Source: Myrica gale (lineage: Eukaryota > Streptophyta > Magnoliopsida > Fagales > Myricaceae). From it: DNA of 64,000 bases. The stretch is taken from assembly GCA_963930655.1 (NCBI GenBank), contig OZ005602.1, positions 3,727,501 to 3,791,500 on the forward strand. The letters are read 5' to 3'. Each line of letters begins with the position of its first letter. Position 1 is the first letter of the stretch. The notes beneath the pieces are model-generated. The model searched no databases, had not been told where the DNA came from, and worked only from the letters and a program-made list of their open reading frames with translations. Both the position numbers and the translations under genes were made by a program. Shown here in pieces: positions 24,537-35,866 of the stretch.

Positions 24537-27500
24537 ATGGATTTTCAAGTAGTAGTTCTGGCCGGTGACTTCGCCAACAAGCTCATCCCTCTCGTCTCTA
24601 AGGTTCCTCTCCGCGTGCCTCCCTACTTTTCCTTAAAGGCTCGCTTTTTGCTTCTTTTGTGTGAAATTATTGAAATAAAATCAAGACTAAGATACTAATT
24701 GGTTTGCTTTTTGGTTCCTCTTATTGGAGAACCTATTTTTTTTGTTCTAGGTGTTTCTGAGACCCCAATCGTTATTGTTGTCCAAGAAGATTCTTTCAGC
24801 GTGTAATGGGTTTTCATTGTATTTGCTCTTTTTCCTAAATGCAGGAGGTTCCGAAAGCTCTACTTCCGGTGGCAAACCGGCCGGTTCTCTCGTACGTCCT
24901 GGAGCTCTTAGAACAAAGTAACCTTAAGGATCTTATTGTTGTACGGTTCTCCTCTGCATCCTACTCCACTTGTCTCTACCTCTATTTTGGTTTTCAATCT
25001 CGTGTCTAGCTGTGCTTCTTTTGGATTTTGGTGAATATTATATAGGAGGAAAAGAGATAGAAGAGAAAAAACAACGGAAACTTCACTAATTTGGTGAATA
25101 TTTTATAAGAAATGTCTGAGGTTGATAATTTGCCTGTTTTTTTTTAATGTCTGTTAGGTGGTTGAAGGGCAAGATGCTGCTGTTCGGGTTGGTGGTTGGA
25201 TATCAGGGGCTTATGTTGATCGTCTACATGTTGAGGTATTTTCTGCTTCATGAAGGATTGTGGCTGTCAAAAAAGAAAAAATCGTGCTTTTATCTGGAAA
25301 ACATAGCCATTCTTAATGCTCTTGCTTTTACTAGACAAAATGATAGCTTCATTTTTGTAGAACTGTAGCCTTGTGTAAGATGAATTTGGGTTGGAAGCAA
25401 TTAGATGATGTTTTGGCATCCATTTTTTCCAGTATTAGCTGTGTTCATAGTGTAGAATATGATGAAGCTAGTAATAAAAAGTGCACAAGTGGAGCAATTT
25501 TCTGGCAAGTAATTAAACTGACTACGTAATGCACCACTAAAAAAAGAATATTAGGAAAAGAATATTGTTGATTTACAATGCCAAGTGGTGGAAGGGATAT
25601 ATTCCCCAACTTTTGATTTTTGTAGTTGTTCCCACCACATATTGTCTAGGTTCTTAATTTTGGGGAGGAACCATGCCTTAGGTTTAAGATAGAACTTGAA
25701 GGAACTGTTTGAACTGTGTTGGACCTTGCCGCAAGATTGAAGAAATACTTGGACAAAGGATATAATGATTGCCTAGATAGTTTTTTTTTTTTATAACTAA
25801 GGCAAAATTATTGAAAGAAAAAGGAATAGAAGGAACAGTACAAAGGACTATATTGAGACCTCTAGACCAAACAAGCTAGAAAACAAATGAAATCTAAAAA
25901 TTCCGAAAAGGGAGAACCCAACAAGGCATTCACCCACAAGAACAAAGACAACAAAAAATTTCCCCTCAAACCCTCCATGGACAAAGCCACACCCTCAAAA
26001 CATCTCCCATTTTTCTCTCTCCATAAATTCCACCAAATACAAGTAGGGATCATTCTCCAAATAGCTAAGGCCCGAGGGTCTTTAAAATCTCTTTTCCAGC
26101 ACTACAAAACATCAGCTACCCTCCTAGGCACCACCCGATCATAGTCAATAATAGAGAGCACTAAGGACCACAACTCCCTAGCAACCAAACAGTGCAGCAA
26201 AATGTGCTCAACGGACTCCCCATCACATTTGCAAAGATAGCACCAATCTAGCATGTATACTCCCATCCTCCTCAAGTTGTCAGTGGTAAGGATTCTTCCA
26301 TGGGTGGCTTCCCAAACAAAGAAGGACGCCATAGGCGGGGCTAAAGACCTCCAAATCTGTCTCCAAGGGAAGCTCTCATCGAAATCCCCAACAAGAATCA
26401 AATACCAAGAACTCACTGAGAAAATACCATTCTTAGATCCCACCCATCTCATCTTGTCTTCAACATGAAGTCTCAAAACTTTAGAGTAAAGTAAAGAGAA
26501 GAGCGCGAAAAACTCCTCTAACTCCCAATCATTAGCCCCCCTAACAAACTGAATATTCCACGAAGCACTCCTGGAAACCCACTCCAAGCAGTCTGCAACA
26601 GAGCATTCTTATTGCATGCTAGAGAAAACTAAAAAGGAAACATATCCTTTAAGGGTCTATCATCGCACCAACGATCCGTCCAGAAACGGACTCTCATGCC
26701 ATTTCCCACCTCAAACTGGATGTCCTCAAACATATCCTAGATAGTTTGTGATTGATGCTTTTGTTTCACTTCCAGAAATGTTGTAAAGGCGTTAAAATGT
26801 TTACATGTTCTTATGAGTCAACAAGAAAAAAACTCACATGCCAGTGGTCTGCTCAGCTTCATCCTGAGGAGCAGTAGCACCTGTCACGATTAGCAAAATG
26901 GCAAGATCAATTTTCAATTTCAAGTTCAACCTTACCTATTTGGAGAACTTTATCTGAGTTAGGTTTATGTCTGCTGGTACTTTATGTATGGTTGGTTTTA
27001 GTTAGATATATGACCTATTTCTTTTTCTTTTAAAGTAGAGATGAAAGACATTGTCCTACATATGAGATTCATGGCATTAGGTGCCCGGGCAGTTTATACA
27101 TTTTTCAGTACTGCTCTACTGCTGGTCAATGTTTGCTTCTGGTTCTGAATAGATTTGGCATTAGTTTGTTATTCCAGATTTTGTTCAGGTAATGACACAA
27201 TAGTTATGGCACTGAAAAATAGTACAAAGAATTTTTGTAATCTCTCTTGCATGCAAGAATGATTTGACGTATATACTTCCTTCCATTCTTTGAGATAATT
27301 GAGTATCCTTTTGGAAGCTACGTGTCGCTTCCTTAATTGTCTCCTGCTCTGTAGTTGTCGGTATTGCAGGAGCAGAGATGATTACCGTGCCTCTTCGAAG
27401 TTATCTACATTTACCTTCATCATGTGCTGCTTAACCTCTTATGATACTCCAAATAGATAAGCTAAGTCTAACGTTACAGGTTGCTGCAGTCCCAGAAGAT

Positions 27501-30500
27501 GTTGGAACTGCTGGTGCACTGCGGGCCATTGCTCACCACCTGACAGCAAAGGACATCATGGTAAGCATCCATATATTATGGTAATTGAGCTCTATTGAGT
27601 GTTTTTCCAACAAATGTAGGTTTTTTATGTTCCTGCAGGTTGTAAGTGGGGATCTTATTTCTGATGTTCCTCCTGGCGCAGTGGCGGCTGCTCATAGACG
27701 ACATGATGCTGTGGTGACTGCAATGCTGTGCTCTGCTCCCATCAGTGGACCTTCAGATTCTGGTCCATCTGGTGGAAAAGACAAAACTAAGAAGCCAGGG
27801 CGCTACAACCTTATAGGGCTGGACCCCACAAAACAGTTCCTCTTATATATAGCTACGGGTATAGACCTTCAAAATTGTTCCTTTTTTTTTGGATAATAGC
27901 ATGATGTGTTTGTCATGCCGCTTCTTGTGACCTTTGCCAGGTGCTGAACTAGAGAAAGATATTCGAATACAGAAGAGCATACTCCGTGCAGTTGGTCAGG
28001 TATTGCATTGCCATACTGTAGAATTATAGGGAGATTTAATGTGATTGATCCTAACAGATCGTATTTTCTTATCCCATGATTTTAGGGGATTTGGTAGTCT
28101 GTTACCAAATCTGTAGAGTTGTGTTTCCTTTTTTATAGTTTTATGTTTTAGGAAGTTTTTTCTTTCCTAGGTAAGTTGTAAATATCCCTGAAATAGATGA
28201 GGGTTATCATCTATATATTGAGGGGATTGTAATCGTTCTAAATAAGAGATTGAGTTTTTCCTTCTAAATTCAACATGGTATCAGAGCCATCTCTGAACCC
28301 TAATTCCCTCATATGACCAAATACGGGAAAGCTACCGTCTCCCAAATCACCTCCAATCAGGAAGCCATGGCTTCCAGCAACAGTAGTGCAGATAGTAACC
28401 TCATGCCCATTACAGGACACAAACTGAATGGGAACAACTATCTCCAATGGTCCCAGTCCGTAATGATGTTCATATGCGGAAAGGGCAAAGACGATTACCT
28501 CGACGGAGTTGCTGCCAAACCGAACAAGAAGGATGAAAAGTTCAAAGTTTGGAATGCTGAAAATAATATGGTCATGTCATGGCTCATTAATTCCATGACA
28601 AATGACATTGGAGAAAATTTTCTTCTCTATGGAACAGCAAAGGAGATTTGGGACGCTGCCAAGGAAACGTATTCTAACAATGAGAATACGTCGGAATTGT
28701 TCGAGGTGGAGAGTGCTCTCCATGACTTCCGCCAAGGAGAGTTAACTGTGACTCAGTACTTCAACACACTCAATCGCTACTGGCAGCAGCTGGACTTGTT
28801 CGAGGAGCACAATTGGAAATGTCCGGATGATGGAATCCTGTATAGACAGATTATTGAACGGAAAAGAATATACAAATTTCTGATTGGATTGAATAAGAAT
28901 CTCGATGAAGTACGAGGAAGAATCTTAGGATCCAAACCACTACCAAATATCCGGGAAACATTTTCAGAAGTTCGGAGAGAGGAAAGTCGAAAGAAGATCA
29001 TGATGGGCTCTCAAGATTCTGTGACAAATTCTGAGAGCTCCGCCCTTGCAGTTAGAGGAAATCCATCCAACAACAATGATCACAGACCAAAGAAAGGGCG
29101 ATCCTGGTGTGATCATTGCCGACGTCCTGGTCACACCAAGGACATCTGTTGGAAGATTCACGGCAAACCTGCAGATTGGAAGCCTTCCCGGTTCGCCAAT
29201 GATGCAGAAGGAAGGGGAAACCTTGTCTCCATGGATGAAAAATCATCATCCGAATCCACTCCCTTCAGCAATGAACAGATGGAAGTCTTACAGAAATTGT
29301 TCCGCCAATCCTTGTCTGGACCTGCCCCCACTGTGATTGGATCCGGTTCCTTGGCACAAAAAGGTAATTTTTTGAGTGCTCTAAATGTTAAAAAGGAGAA
29401 GCTAAGTCCGTGGATTATTGACTCAGGAGCATCTGATCATATGACTGGAGATAAGAAGCTTTTTTTCCACTTACAACCCATGCTACAAAAATTTAACTGT
29501 GAGAATAGCCGATGGGTCACTCTCAAAGGTGGCTGGTACAGGTTCTGTTAGAGTTTCAGAGAATATCACTCTTGATTCAGTTCTCCTTGTGCCAAAATTA
29601 AATTGCAATTTACTGTCCATTAGTAAACTCACTCGGGATCTCAACTGTGTTACTAAATTTGGCTCCAACCTATGTGAATTTCAGGTCTTGGACTCGGGGA
29701 AGATGATTGGCAGTGCTAAGATGTGCTCTGGGCTCTATCTTCTAGAGGTAAATGATCCTCCTCAAGGAGCAACTCACCAATCCGATTGTTCAGTGTCCAG
29801 CAGTCCTATTTCTTTGTCTGTGAGTCGGTCTAATAATGATAGTGCAATTATGTTGTGGCACTATAGATTAGGTCATCCAAATTTCTTGTATCATGAGAAG
29901 TTGTTTCCTTCATTATTCCATAATAAAAATCCCAATGAGTTTCAATGTGAGATCTGTCAACTCTCTAAACATATTCGCAATTCTTATCCTAACCGATCCT
30001 ACAAAGCATCTCAACCTTTTTCCATGATTCATAGTGATATATGGGGTCCTTCTAGGATCAAAAATGTTACTGGTTCCCGCTGGTTCATTTCATTTATTGA
30101 TGATCACACTAGACTCACATGGGTATTCCTCATGAAAGAAAAATCAGAGGCAAACCAGATTTTTAAAACCTTCAACACCATGATCCAAACACAATTCCAA
30201 GGGAAAATCCAAATTCTGAAAACTGACAATGCCAAAGAGTATTTCAACTCCATTCTTAATGATTATCTATTGAGTCAGGGTATAGTTCACCAAAGTTCCT
30301 GTGTCAACACTCCTCAGCAAAATGGTATTGCCGAAAGAAAAAACCGGCATCTTCTTGATGTTGCTCGCTCCCTAATGTTCTCTACCCATGTACCAAAAAT
30401 TTTCTGGGGTGAAGCCATTCTCACTGCCGCATATCTCATAAATAGGATGCCCTCCCGTATTCTCAACTTCCAGACTCCTTGTCAGACTCTTCTTCAGTCC

Positions 30501-33500
30501 TTTCCCAATACTCGTCTAATTTCCACCATCCCATTCAAAGTTTTCGGGTGCTCAGCATTTGTCCATGTCCATCAACAACATAGGGACAAACTTGATCCTA
30601 GAGCTCTTCAATGTATTTTTCTTGGGTACTCTCCAACTCAAAAAGGATATAAGTGCTACTCACCAGTCACTAAACAGTTCTATCACTCCATGGATGTCAC
30701 CTTCTTTGAGCAACAACCTTATTTCCCCAAATCTGATATTCAGGGGCAGACCAATTTTATCCAGGAATACCAGCTTTGGAATATTGAAGAATCATCTCAT
30801 TCTGACCAACCCTGCCCATCACTAAATCATGAATCCATTCCTCCTCAAAATCACTTCCTAGAATCATCTCATTCTGACCAACCCTGCCCATCACTAAATC
30901 ATGAATCCATTCCTCCTCAAAATCACTTCCTAGAATCATCTCATTCTCAAGATCAATCGCCTACTAATCCACCACCTCAAAATCTGGACACTATTCAATC
31001 AACAAAGAATGATGAGTTGCTTACCTACTCAAGGAGGAGAAAGAACCAAAAGGAGATGGAACAACAAGCATCTCTTGAGCAACCCCAAGAATCTGACCCA
31101 AGTCCTAGATCAAGTGAAGATCCATCAGGTAACTATAATCCCGAACCTAATGATGATAGTGACATCCCTATTGCTGTGAGAAAAGGTGTAAGATCATGCA
31201 CAAAACACCCTATATACACATTTGTATCATATGAAGGACTGTCACCAAAGTTCAAAGCATTTGTTGCCAACCTCGACAACATCCAGGTTCCTAATAATAT
31301 ACAAGAAGCTCTCGGCTCACCTGAGTGGAAATCAGCAGTGTATGAAGAAATTCATGCACTTGAAAAAAATGGAACTTGGGAAATCTCACAATTACCAGCC
31401 GGAAAACGCCCAGTAGGCTGCAAATGGATCTTCACAGTCAAATATAATGAAGATGGAAGTGTTAATCGATTCAAGGCACGGCTGGTTGCAAAGGGATTCA
31501 CCCAATCATATGGAATCGACTATGAGGAGACATTTGCCCCTGTAGCCAAGTTAAACACAGTTCGGGTTCTACTATCTTTGGCTGCAAATCTTGACTGGCC
31601 TCTCCACCAACTAGATGTCAAAAATGCCTTCCTAAATGGGGACCTAGCTGAAGAAGTTTACATGGAAATTCCTCCAGGATTTGAGACACAAGCTACCCGC
31701 AACAAAGTTTGTAAACTTAGGAGATCTCTATATGGGCTCAAGCAATCTCCAAGAGCCTGGTTTGAAAGATTCACAAAGGTAGTCAAGAAACATGGCTACT
31801 CTCAATGTCAGACAGACCATACTCTGTTTGTTAAACACTCTCCTGCAGGAAAGCTTGCTGTCCTCATTGTATATGTGGATGACATAATTCTAACAGGAGA
31901 CTATGAAGAGGAAATCCGCACCATTAAAAGTTTTCTAGCTGCAGAGTTTGAGATCAAGGACCTTGGGAACCTCAAATACTTCCTAGGTATGGAGATTGCA
32001 AGGTCAAGAAAGGGAATCTCTGTCTCACAAAGAAAATATGTCCTGGATCTCTTAAAAGAGACTGGAATGCTCGGGTGTAAGCCAGCAGATACTCCTATGG
32101 ATCCAACAACCAAACTAGGAGCTAAGGAAAATTGTGCACCCGTGGATAAAGGGAGATACCAAAGATTAGTGGGTAAGCTAATATACCTATCTCACACACG
32201 ACCAGATATTGGCTTCTCTGTCAGCATGGTAAGTCAATTCATGAATAATCCAAATGAAGAACACATGGAGACTGTGTATAGAATCCTGAGATACCTGAAA
32301 CTAACACCAGGTAAAGGATTATTTTTTGAGAAGAACCAAAGAAGAGATATTGAAGTGTTTAGCGATGCAGATTGGGCAGGATCAGTACAAGACCGGAGAT
32401 CAACTTCAGGGTACTGCACATATGTGTGGGGTAATCTGGTCACATGGAGAAGTAAGAAGCAATCAGTGGTGTCAAGGAGTAGTGCAGAAGCTGAATTCCG
32501 GGCAATGGCACACGACATTTGTGAAGGAATATGGTTAAGAAGGGTGCTAAAGGAATTAAAGATTTCAGATGAAGAACCTATGAAAATGTTCTGTGATAAT
32601 CAGTCAGCAATCAGCATTGCCAAAAATCCAGTACATCATGATAGAACAAAACATGTGGAAATTGATCGACATTTCATAAAGGAGAAGATAGAGGAAGGAA
32701 TAATCAAGATGTTGTACGTGCCTACATGTCTTCAAACAGCTGACATTCTTACCAAGGCTCTACCGAGAAAAGTGTTTGATGATCTGAGTTCCAAGCTGGG
32801 GTTAATAAATATTTACCGCCCAGCTTGAGGGGGAGTGTAGAATTATAGGGAGATTTAATGTGATTGATCCTAACAGATCGTATTTTCTTATCCCATGATT
32901 TTAGGGGATTTGGTAGTCTGTTACCAAATCTGTAGAGTTGTGTTTCCTTTTTTATAGTTTTATGTTTTAGGAAGTTTTTTCTTTCCTAGGTAAGTTGTAA
33001 ATATCCCTGAAATAGATGAGGGTTATCATCTATATATTGAGGGGATTGTAATCGTTCTAAATAAGAGATTGAGTTTTTCCTTCTAAATTCAACACATACT
33101 GTCTACTTTTCATTTTGCTTTTGGCAAACATTTTCGAGCTGTATATTAGTAATGGCTCCTGGTGGACTTGATTGTAATGTATCAATTTATTTCGTTTTAT
33201 TCCATCTGTACTCCTTTTCTTATTGGTTAGACGCCAATGTGAGGTGTGACGCCTCGATTGTTGTGGCGAGATGCCACTAATATCATGATCGATCGGTGTT
33301 AGTGAGACTCTTACATTCGCCGTTCGCTATGTTATCAATTTATTTTGTTTTATTCTGTCAGTCCTGCATTAGTTTGGTATCAGAGAAAAATGCCCGAGTT
33401 AAATGTTCAATCCAGCATTCTGCTTTTCTAAAACTTCTCTATTTTTTCTCGTTTCATTTCTCATGTAGATGGAAATCCGAGCTGATCTCATGGATGCTCA

Positions 33501-34758
33501 TTTGTATGCATTCAAGAGGTTTGATTGTTATCTTCCTTTTTTCCAGCTATCTTTCTGTCATCTTTTGAAATTGTATGTGCTCTAGTCTCTGCAATTTATG
33601 CTCCTTGAATATTTCCCAGGTCTGTTCTACAAGAAGTTCTTGATCAAAAGAATACTTTTCAAAGCCTGAGGCAGGATGTGTTGCCTTATCTGGTCCGGAG
33701 CCAGCTGGTTCGTATATTATACACCCCCGCCTTTTGGGTTGCTATGGAAAATTTATCTTTCTTAAAGCCTCTAAACCAGCTCATTTTGCTTTATGAACAT
33801 CAGAAGTCAGAAGTATTGTTAAATGGTACGCCGCAAGCAGAAGAGAATGGAAATGAGAAGGTTAATTCCCAGAAGAACCAAGTCTTGATGTCTAGAATTC
33901 TGGCGAATGCATCTACTCCAAGTTTTCATGAACTTTATGGATTCGGTACCAATGGTTCTGCTCGAAGATCCCATAAATGCTGCGTTTACATTGCTAGCGA
34001 CAGCAAGTACTGTGCGCGCTTAAATTCCATTCAAGCTTTCAGTGACATAAATCGGGATGTGAGTCAGTTACAGAGTTGGTCCTCATTAGATTACCTACGT
34101 TTTCTTTTGGTCTCCTTTCAGTTAATCTGACTCTGGTTTCTGTTCTCTATGGGTCAGATCATAGGCGAGGCTAGTCATCTATCAGGATATTCCTTCTCTG
34201 CCCATAATAACATCATCCATCCTTCAGCAGAGCTTGGGGCAAAAACAACTGTGAGTTGAATGTATGCTCTTAAAAACACAGCATTACAACTACCTCTGCC
34301 AGATTTGCTTCATGAGCATTACTATGCCATATAGTAGGAGAATGTTCAGGTGATTGCTTTGTATGCCATGTTTAGGTTGCCTCTCGGTATACTCATGAAG
34401 TAGTTTGGTGGTTTTAGGTGGGACCACATTGTATGCTTGGGGAAGGGTCACAAATGGGTGACAAATGTAGTGTGAAACGGTCTGTTATTGGCCGTCACTG
34501 CAGGATAGGTTCTAATGTAAAGGTATGATGATCTTCTCAATCATGAGGTTTAGACCAGACCTGACTGCCACAATGGTAGGTCTTGGGTTAGCAGAGAAAT
34601 TTGCCTATACTCCTAATTTTTCTGCTTCATCATTCAGGTCGCTAATTCGGTTATTATGAATCATGTCACCATTGGGGATGGTTGTTCGATCCAAGGTTCT
34701 GTGATTTGCAGCAATGTGCAGGTCCAAGAGCGTGTCGTATTGAAAGATTGCCAAGTAA

Positions 34759-34794
<36 letters not shown>

Positions 34795-34915
34795 CTACTA
34801 GCTTTTGGCTGGCATCTCATTAGTAGCTTGTGCTTGTATCCAGGTTGGAGTAGGTTTTGTGGTTACTGCTGGGAGTGAGTGCAAAGGGGAGGCCTTGGCG
34901 AAGAAGGATAAATGA
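24537..34915 (+). CDS. EIF2B3: eIF2B gamma subunit, thirteen exons, frameshift in exon 11 as given
   Basis: Gamma and epsilon form the catalytic part of eIF2B, which reloads eIF2 with GTP for translation initiation in the cytosol. Exons: 24537-24602, 24845-24940, 25158-25235, 27480-27560, 27639-27858, 27941-27999, 33469-33518, 33620-33707, 33804-34058, 34158-34250, 34419-34522, 34638-34754, 34844-34915; about 459 codons expected. The N-terminal nucleotidyl-transferase-like domain shows [43 protein letters not shown] and [13 protein letters not shown]. The C-terminal left-handed beta-helix shows [33 protein letters not shown] and [20 protein letters not shown]. Exon 11 is 104 nt, not a multiple of three: where CTT GGG GAA GGG is expected there is one G fewer, giving a TGA within the exon. 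Every other exon keeps frame. This is either a base-calling slip in a G run or a damaged allele. Introns 3 and 6 hold a LINE and a Copia element. Confidence 0.93.
25781..26735 (-). mobile_element. 5'-truncated LINE (L1-like) in eIF2B-gamma intron 3
   Basis: A 12-bp target duplication CCTAGATAGTTT flanks the insert (25772-25783 and 26736-26747). On the minus strand the element ends in a poly(A) tail (seen as T run 25781-25792). The readable frame at 26587-26102 is the C-terminal reverse-transcriptase zinc-binding domain of plant LINEs ([20 protein letters not shown], then [18 protein letters not shown]). It continues in another frame at 26053-25862 ([11 protein letters not shown]), so at least one shift is present. 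Only about the last 0.9 kb of a full LINE is left. Confidence 0.88.
28017..28275 (+). repeat. 5' LTR of the Copia element
   Basis: Begins tgtagaattatag and ends aattcaaca. It is identical by eye to 32836-33094. Confidence 0.95.
32836..33094 (+). repeat. 3' LTR of the Copia element
   Basis: 259 bp, the same as the 5' LTR base for base on visual comparison. It is followed by the target duplication CATAC. Confidence 0.95.
33175..33370 (+). repeat. Direct repeat in eIF2B-gamma intron 6
   Basis: The phrase atcaatttatttcgttttat at about 33180 recurs with few changes at about 33331 (atcaatttattttgttttat), 151 bp apart, bracketing a short non-coding segment. This may be a small tandem duplication. 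Confidence 0.45.
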
Positions 34916-34980
34916 GTGCAAGGAGTCTCTGAGTGGGAATAGATTGGGCAATCTCGTTCTGGCGTCAGGCTTTGCTCTAG

Positions 34981-35019
34981 GTTGGAGCAGATTTTGTGGT
35001 AACTGCTGGCAGTGAATAG
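34981..35019 (+). other. Duplicate of the eIF2B-gamma terminal exon start
   Basis: gttggagcagattttgtgg and the next 20 bases (through aactgctggcagtgaatag) match the first part of exon 13 (34844-34882). It is preceded by a good acceptor (tttgctctag). It would encode [12 protein letters not shown] and then TAG, compared with [12 protein letters not shown] and eleven more residues in exon 13. It could act as an alternative last exon or be a remnant of a local duplication. Confidence 0.6.
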
Positions 35020-35540
35020 AATGTTATGCCGTTGGCAACAAAAGGGGATTGCTGGCCTTCATGAGTGTATTGTCAGCACACTTTTAGCCTTTCTCTGTCT
35101 TTTTAATTTTGTTTTTGTTTTCCTCAGCTTAGAATTATTACTTTTTTGTTGATAGGTTCTTTTATTATTGCGTCCTTTTTAAGATAGCATCAATTTTGAT
35201 TATAGAAAGGCTTTACTCTGAATAAATGTTGCCCGTCTTTAACAGTTTCGGGCATCTTCCTAATTGAAATGTTGTTGACCAATGAGATTCAGGGATCTCT
35301 TGTACTGTTGATATAGGAGATGTAGCATGATTGTTGCCAAAAGACAAAGTTTGACCATTCTTTGATATTGTATTGAGTTCTCTCTCTCTCTCTCTCTCTC
35401 TCTTAATTAGTTTGGAAGAACGATATGATTTATGTTGAACCTGAGTTTGTAAGAGGGCTCGAATGTGCAGGCTTACCTTGTGGGGCTTGTATGAACAATT
35501 GGCTTCTGTTCCAATGTAATTCAATGGACCATTTGTGTTT

Positions 35541-35785
35541 GAGTGACAAAATTTTGGAGTGGTTAAAATTTTGGGTATGAGAGTTGGTGAAAAGTTAAGA
35601 TATTTTATGAGAAATGGTGAAAAAAATGAAGATAGTTTATAAGAGTTGGTGAAAAAATGAAGAGAGAAGATTTGAATGAATATTATATAATGAAAAAGAA
35701 TAATTTGATGAGGAGAAATAAATTATTTTGTAATTTTCGTAACGATGCTAAAATTTTGGAGAGCCAAAATTATAGCACTCATACA
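35541..35785. mobile_element. MITE, family C, copy 3
   Basis: Starts gtgtttgagtgacaaaatttt and ends gctaaaattttggagagcc, with internal gttggtgaaaa repeats. Related to the elements at 2953 and 22840. Confidence 0.5.
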
Positions 35786-35866
35786 ACTCCAGTTGCAGTA
35801 TCGGAAGTACTTAGAAGGTTATTGATTGTGTGCATGTATATATCCCAATGCTATAGAAATAACACA

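Larger units (their letters stand above)
28017..33094 (+). mobile_element. Ty1/Copia LTR retrotransposon, nearly whole and very young
   Basis: A 5078-bp element with 259-bp LTRs sits in eIF2B-gamma intron 6, same strand as the gene. A 5-bp duplication CATAC flanks it (28012-28016 and 33095-33099). The primer-binding site tggtatcagagcc follows the left LTR; a purine tract (ttgagggggag) precedes the right LTR. Parts in order: gag with a CCHC knuckle near 29.1 kb, protease motif near 29.4 kb, integrase about 29.9-30.6 kb, reverse transcriptase about 31.4-32.1 kb with YVDDI, and RNase H about 32.3-32.8 kb with [15 protein letters not shown]. That order is Copia. The two LTRs look identical, so insertion is recent. 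Coding sequence looks nearly complete, with about one apparent break. A 72-bp unit is tandemly doubled in the integrase-RT linker (about 30785-30935). Confidence 0.95.

Noticed and set aside
34759-34792. Evenly spaced short repeats (here and at 35378, 18501, 47823) considered as a CRISPR-like array
   Set aside because: They are simple CT, GA and CA microsatellites with no spacers, in plant nuclear DNA.
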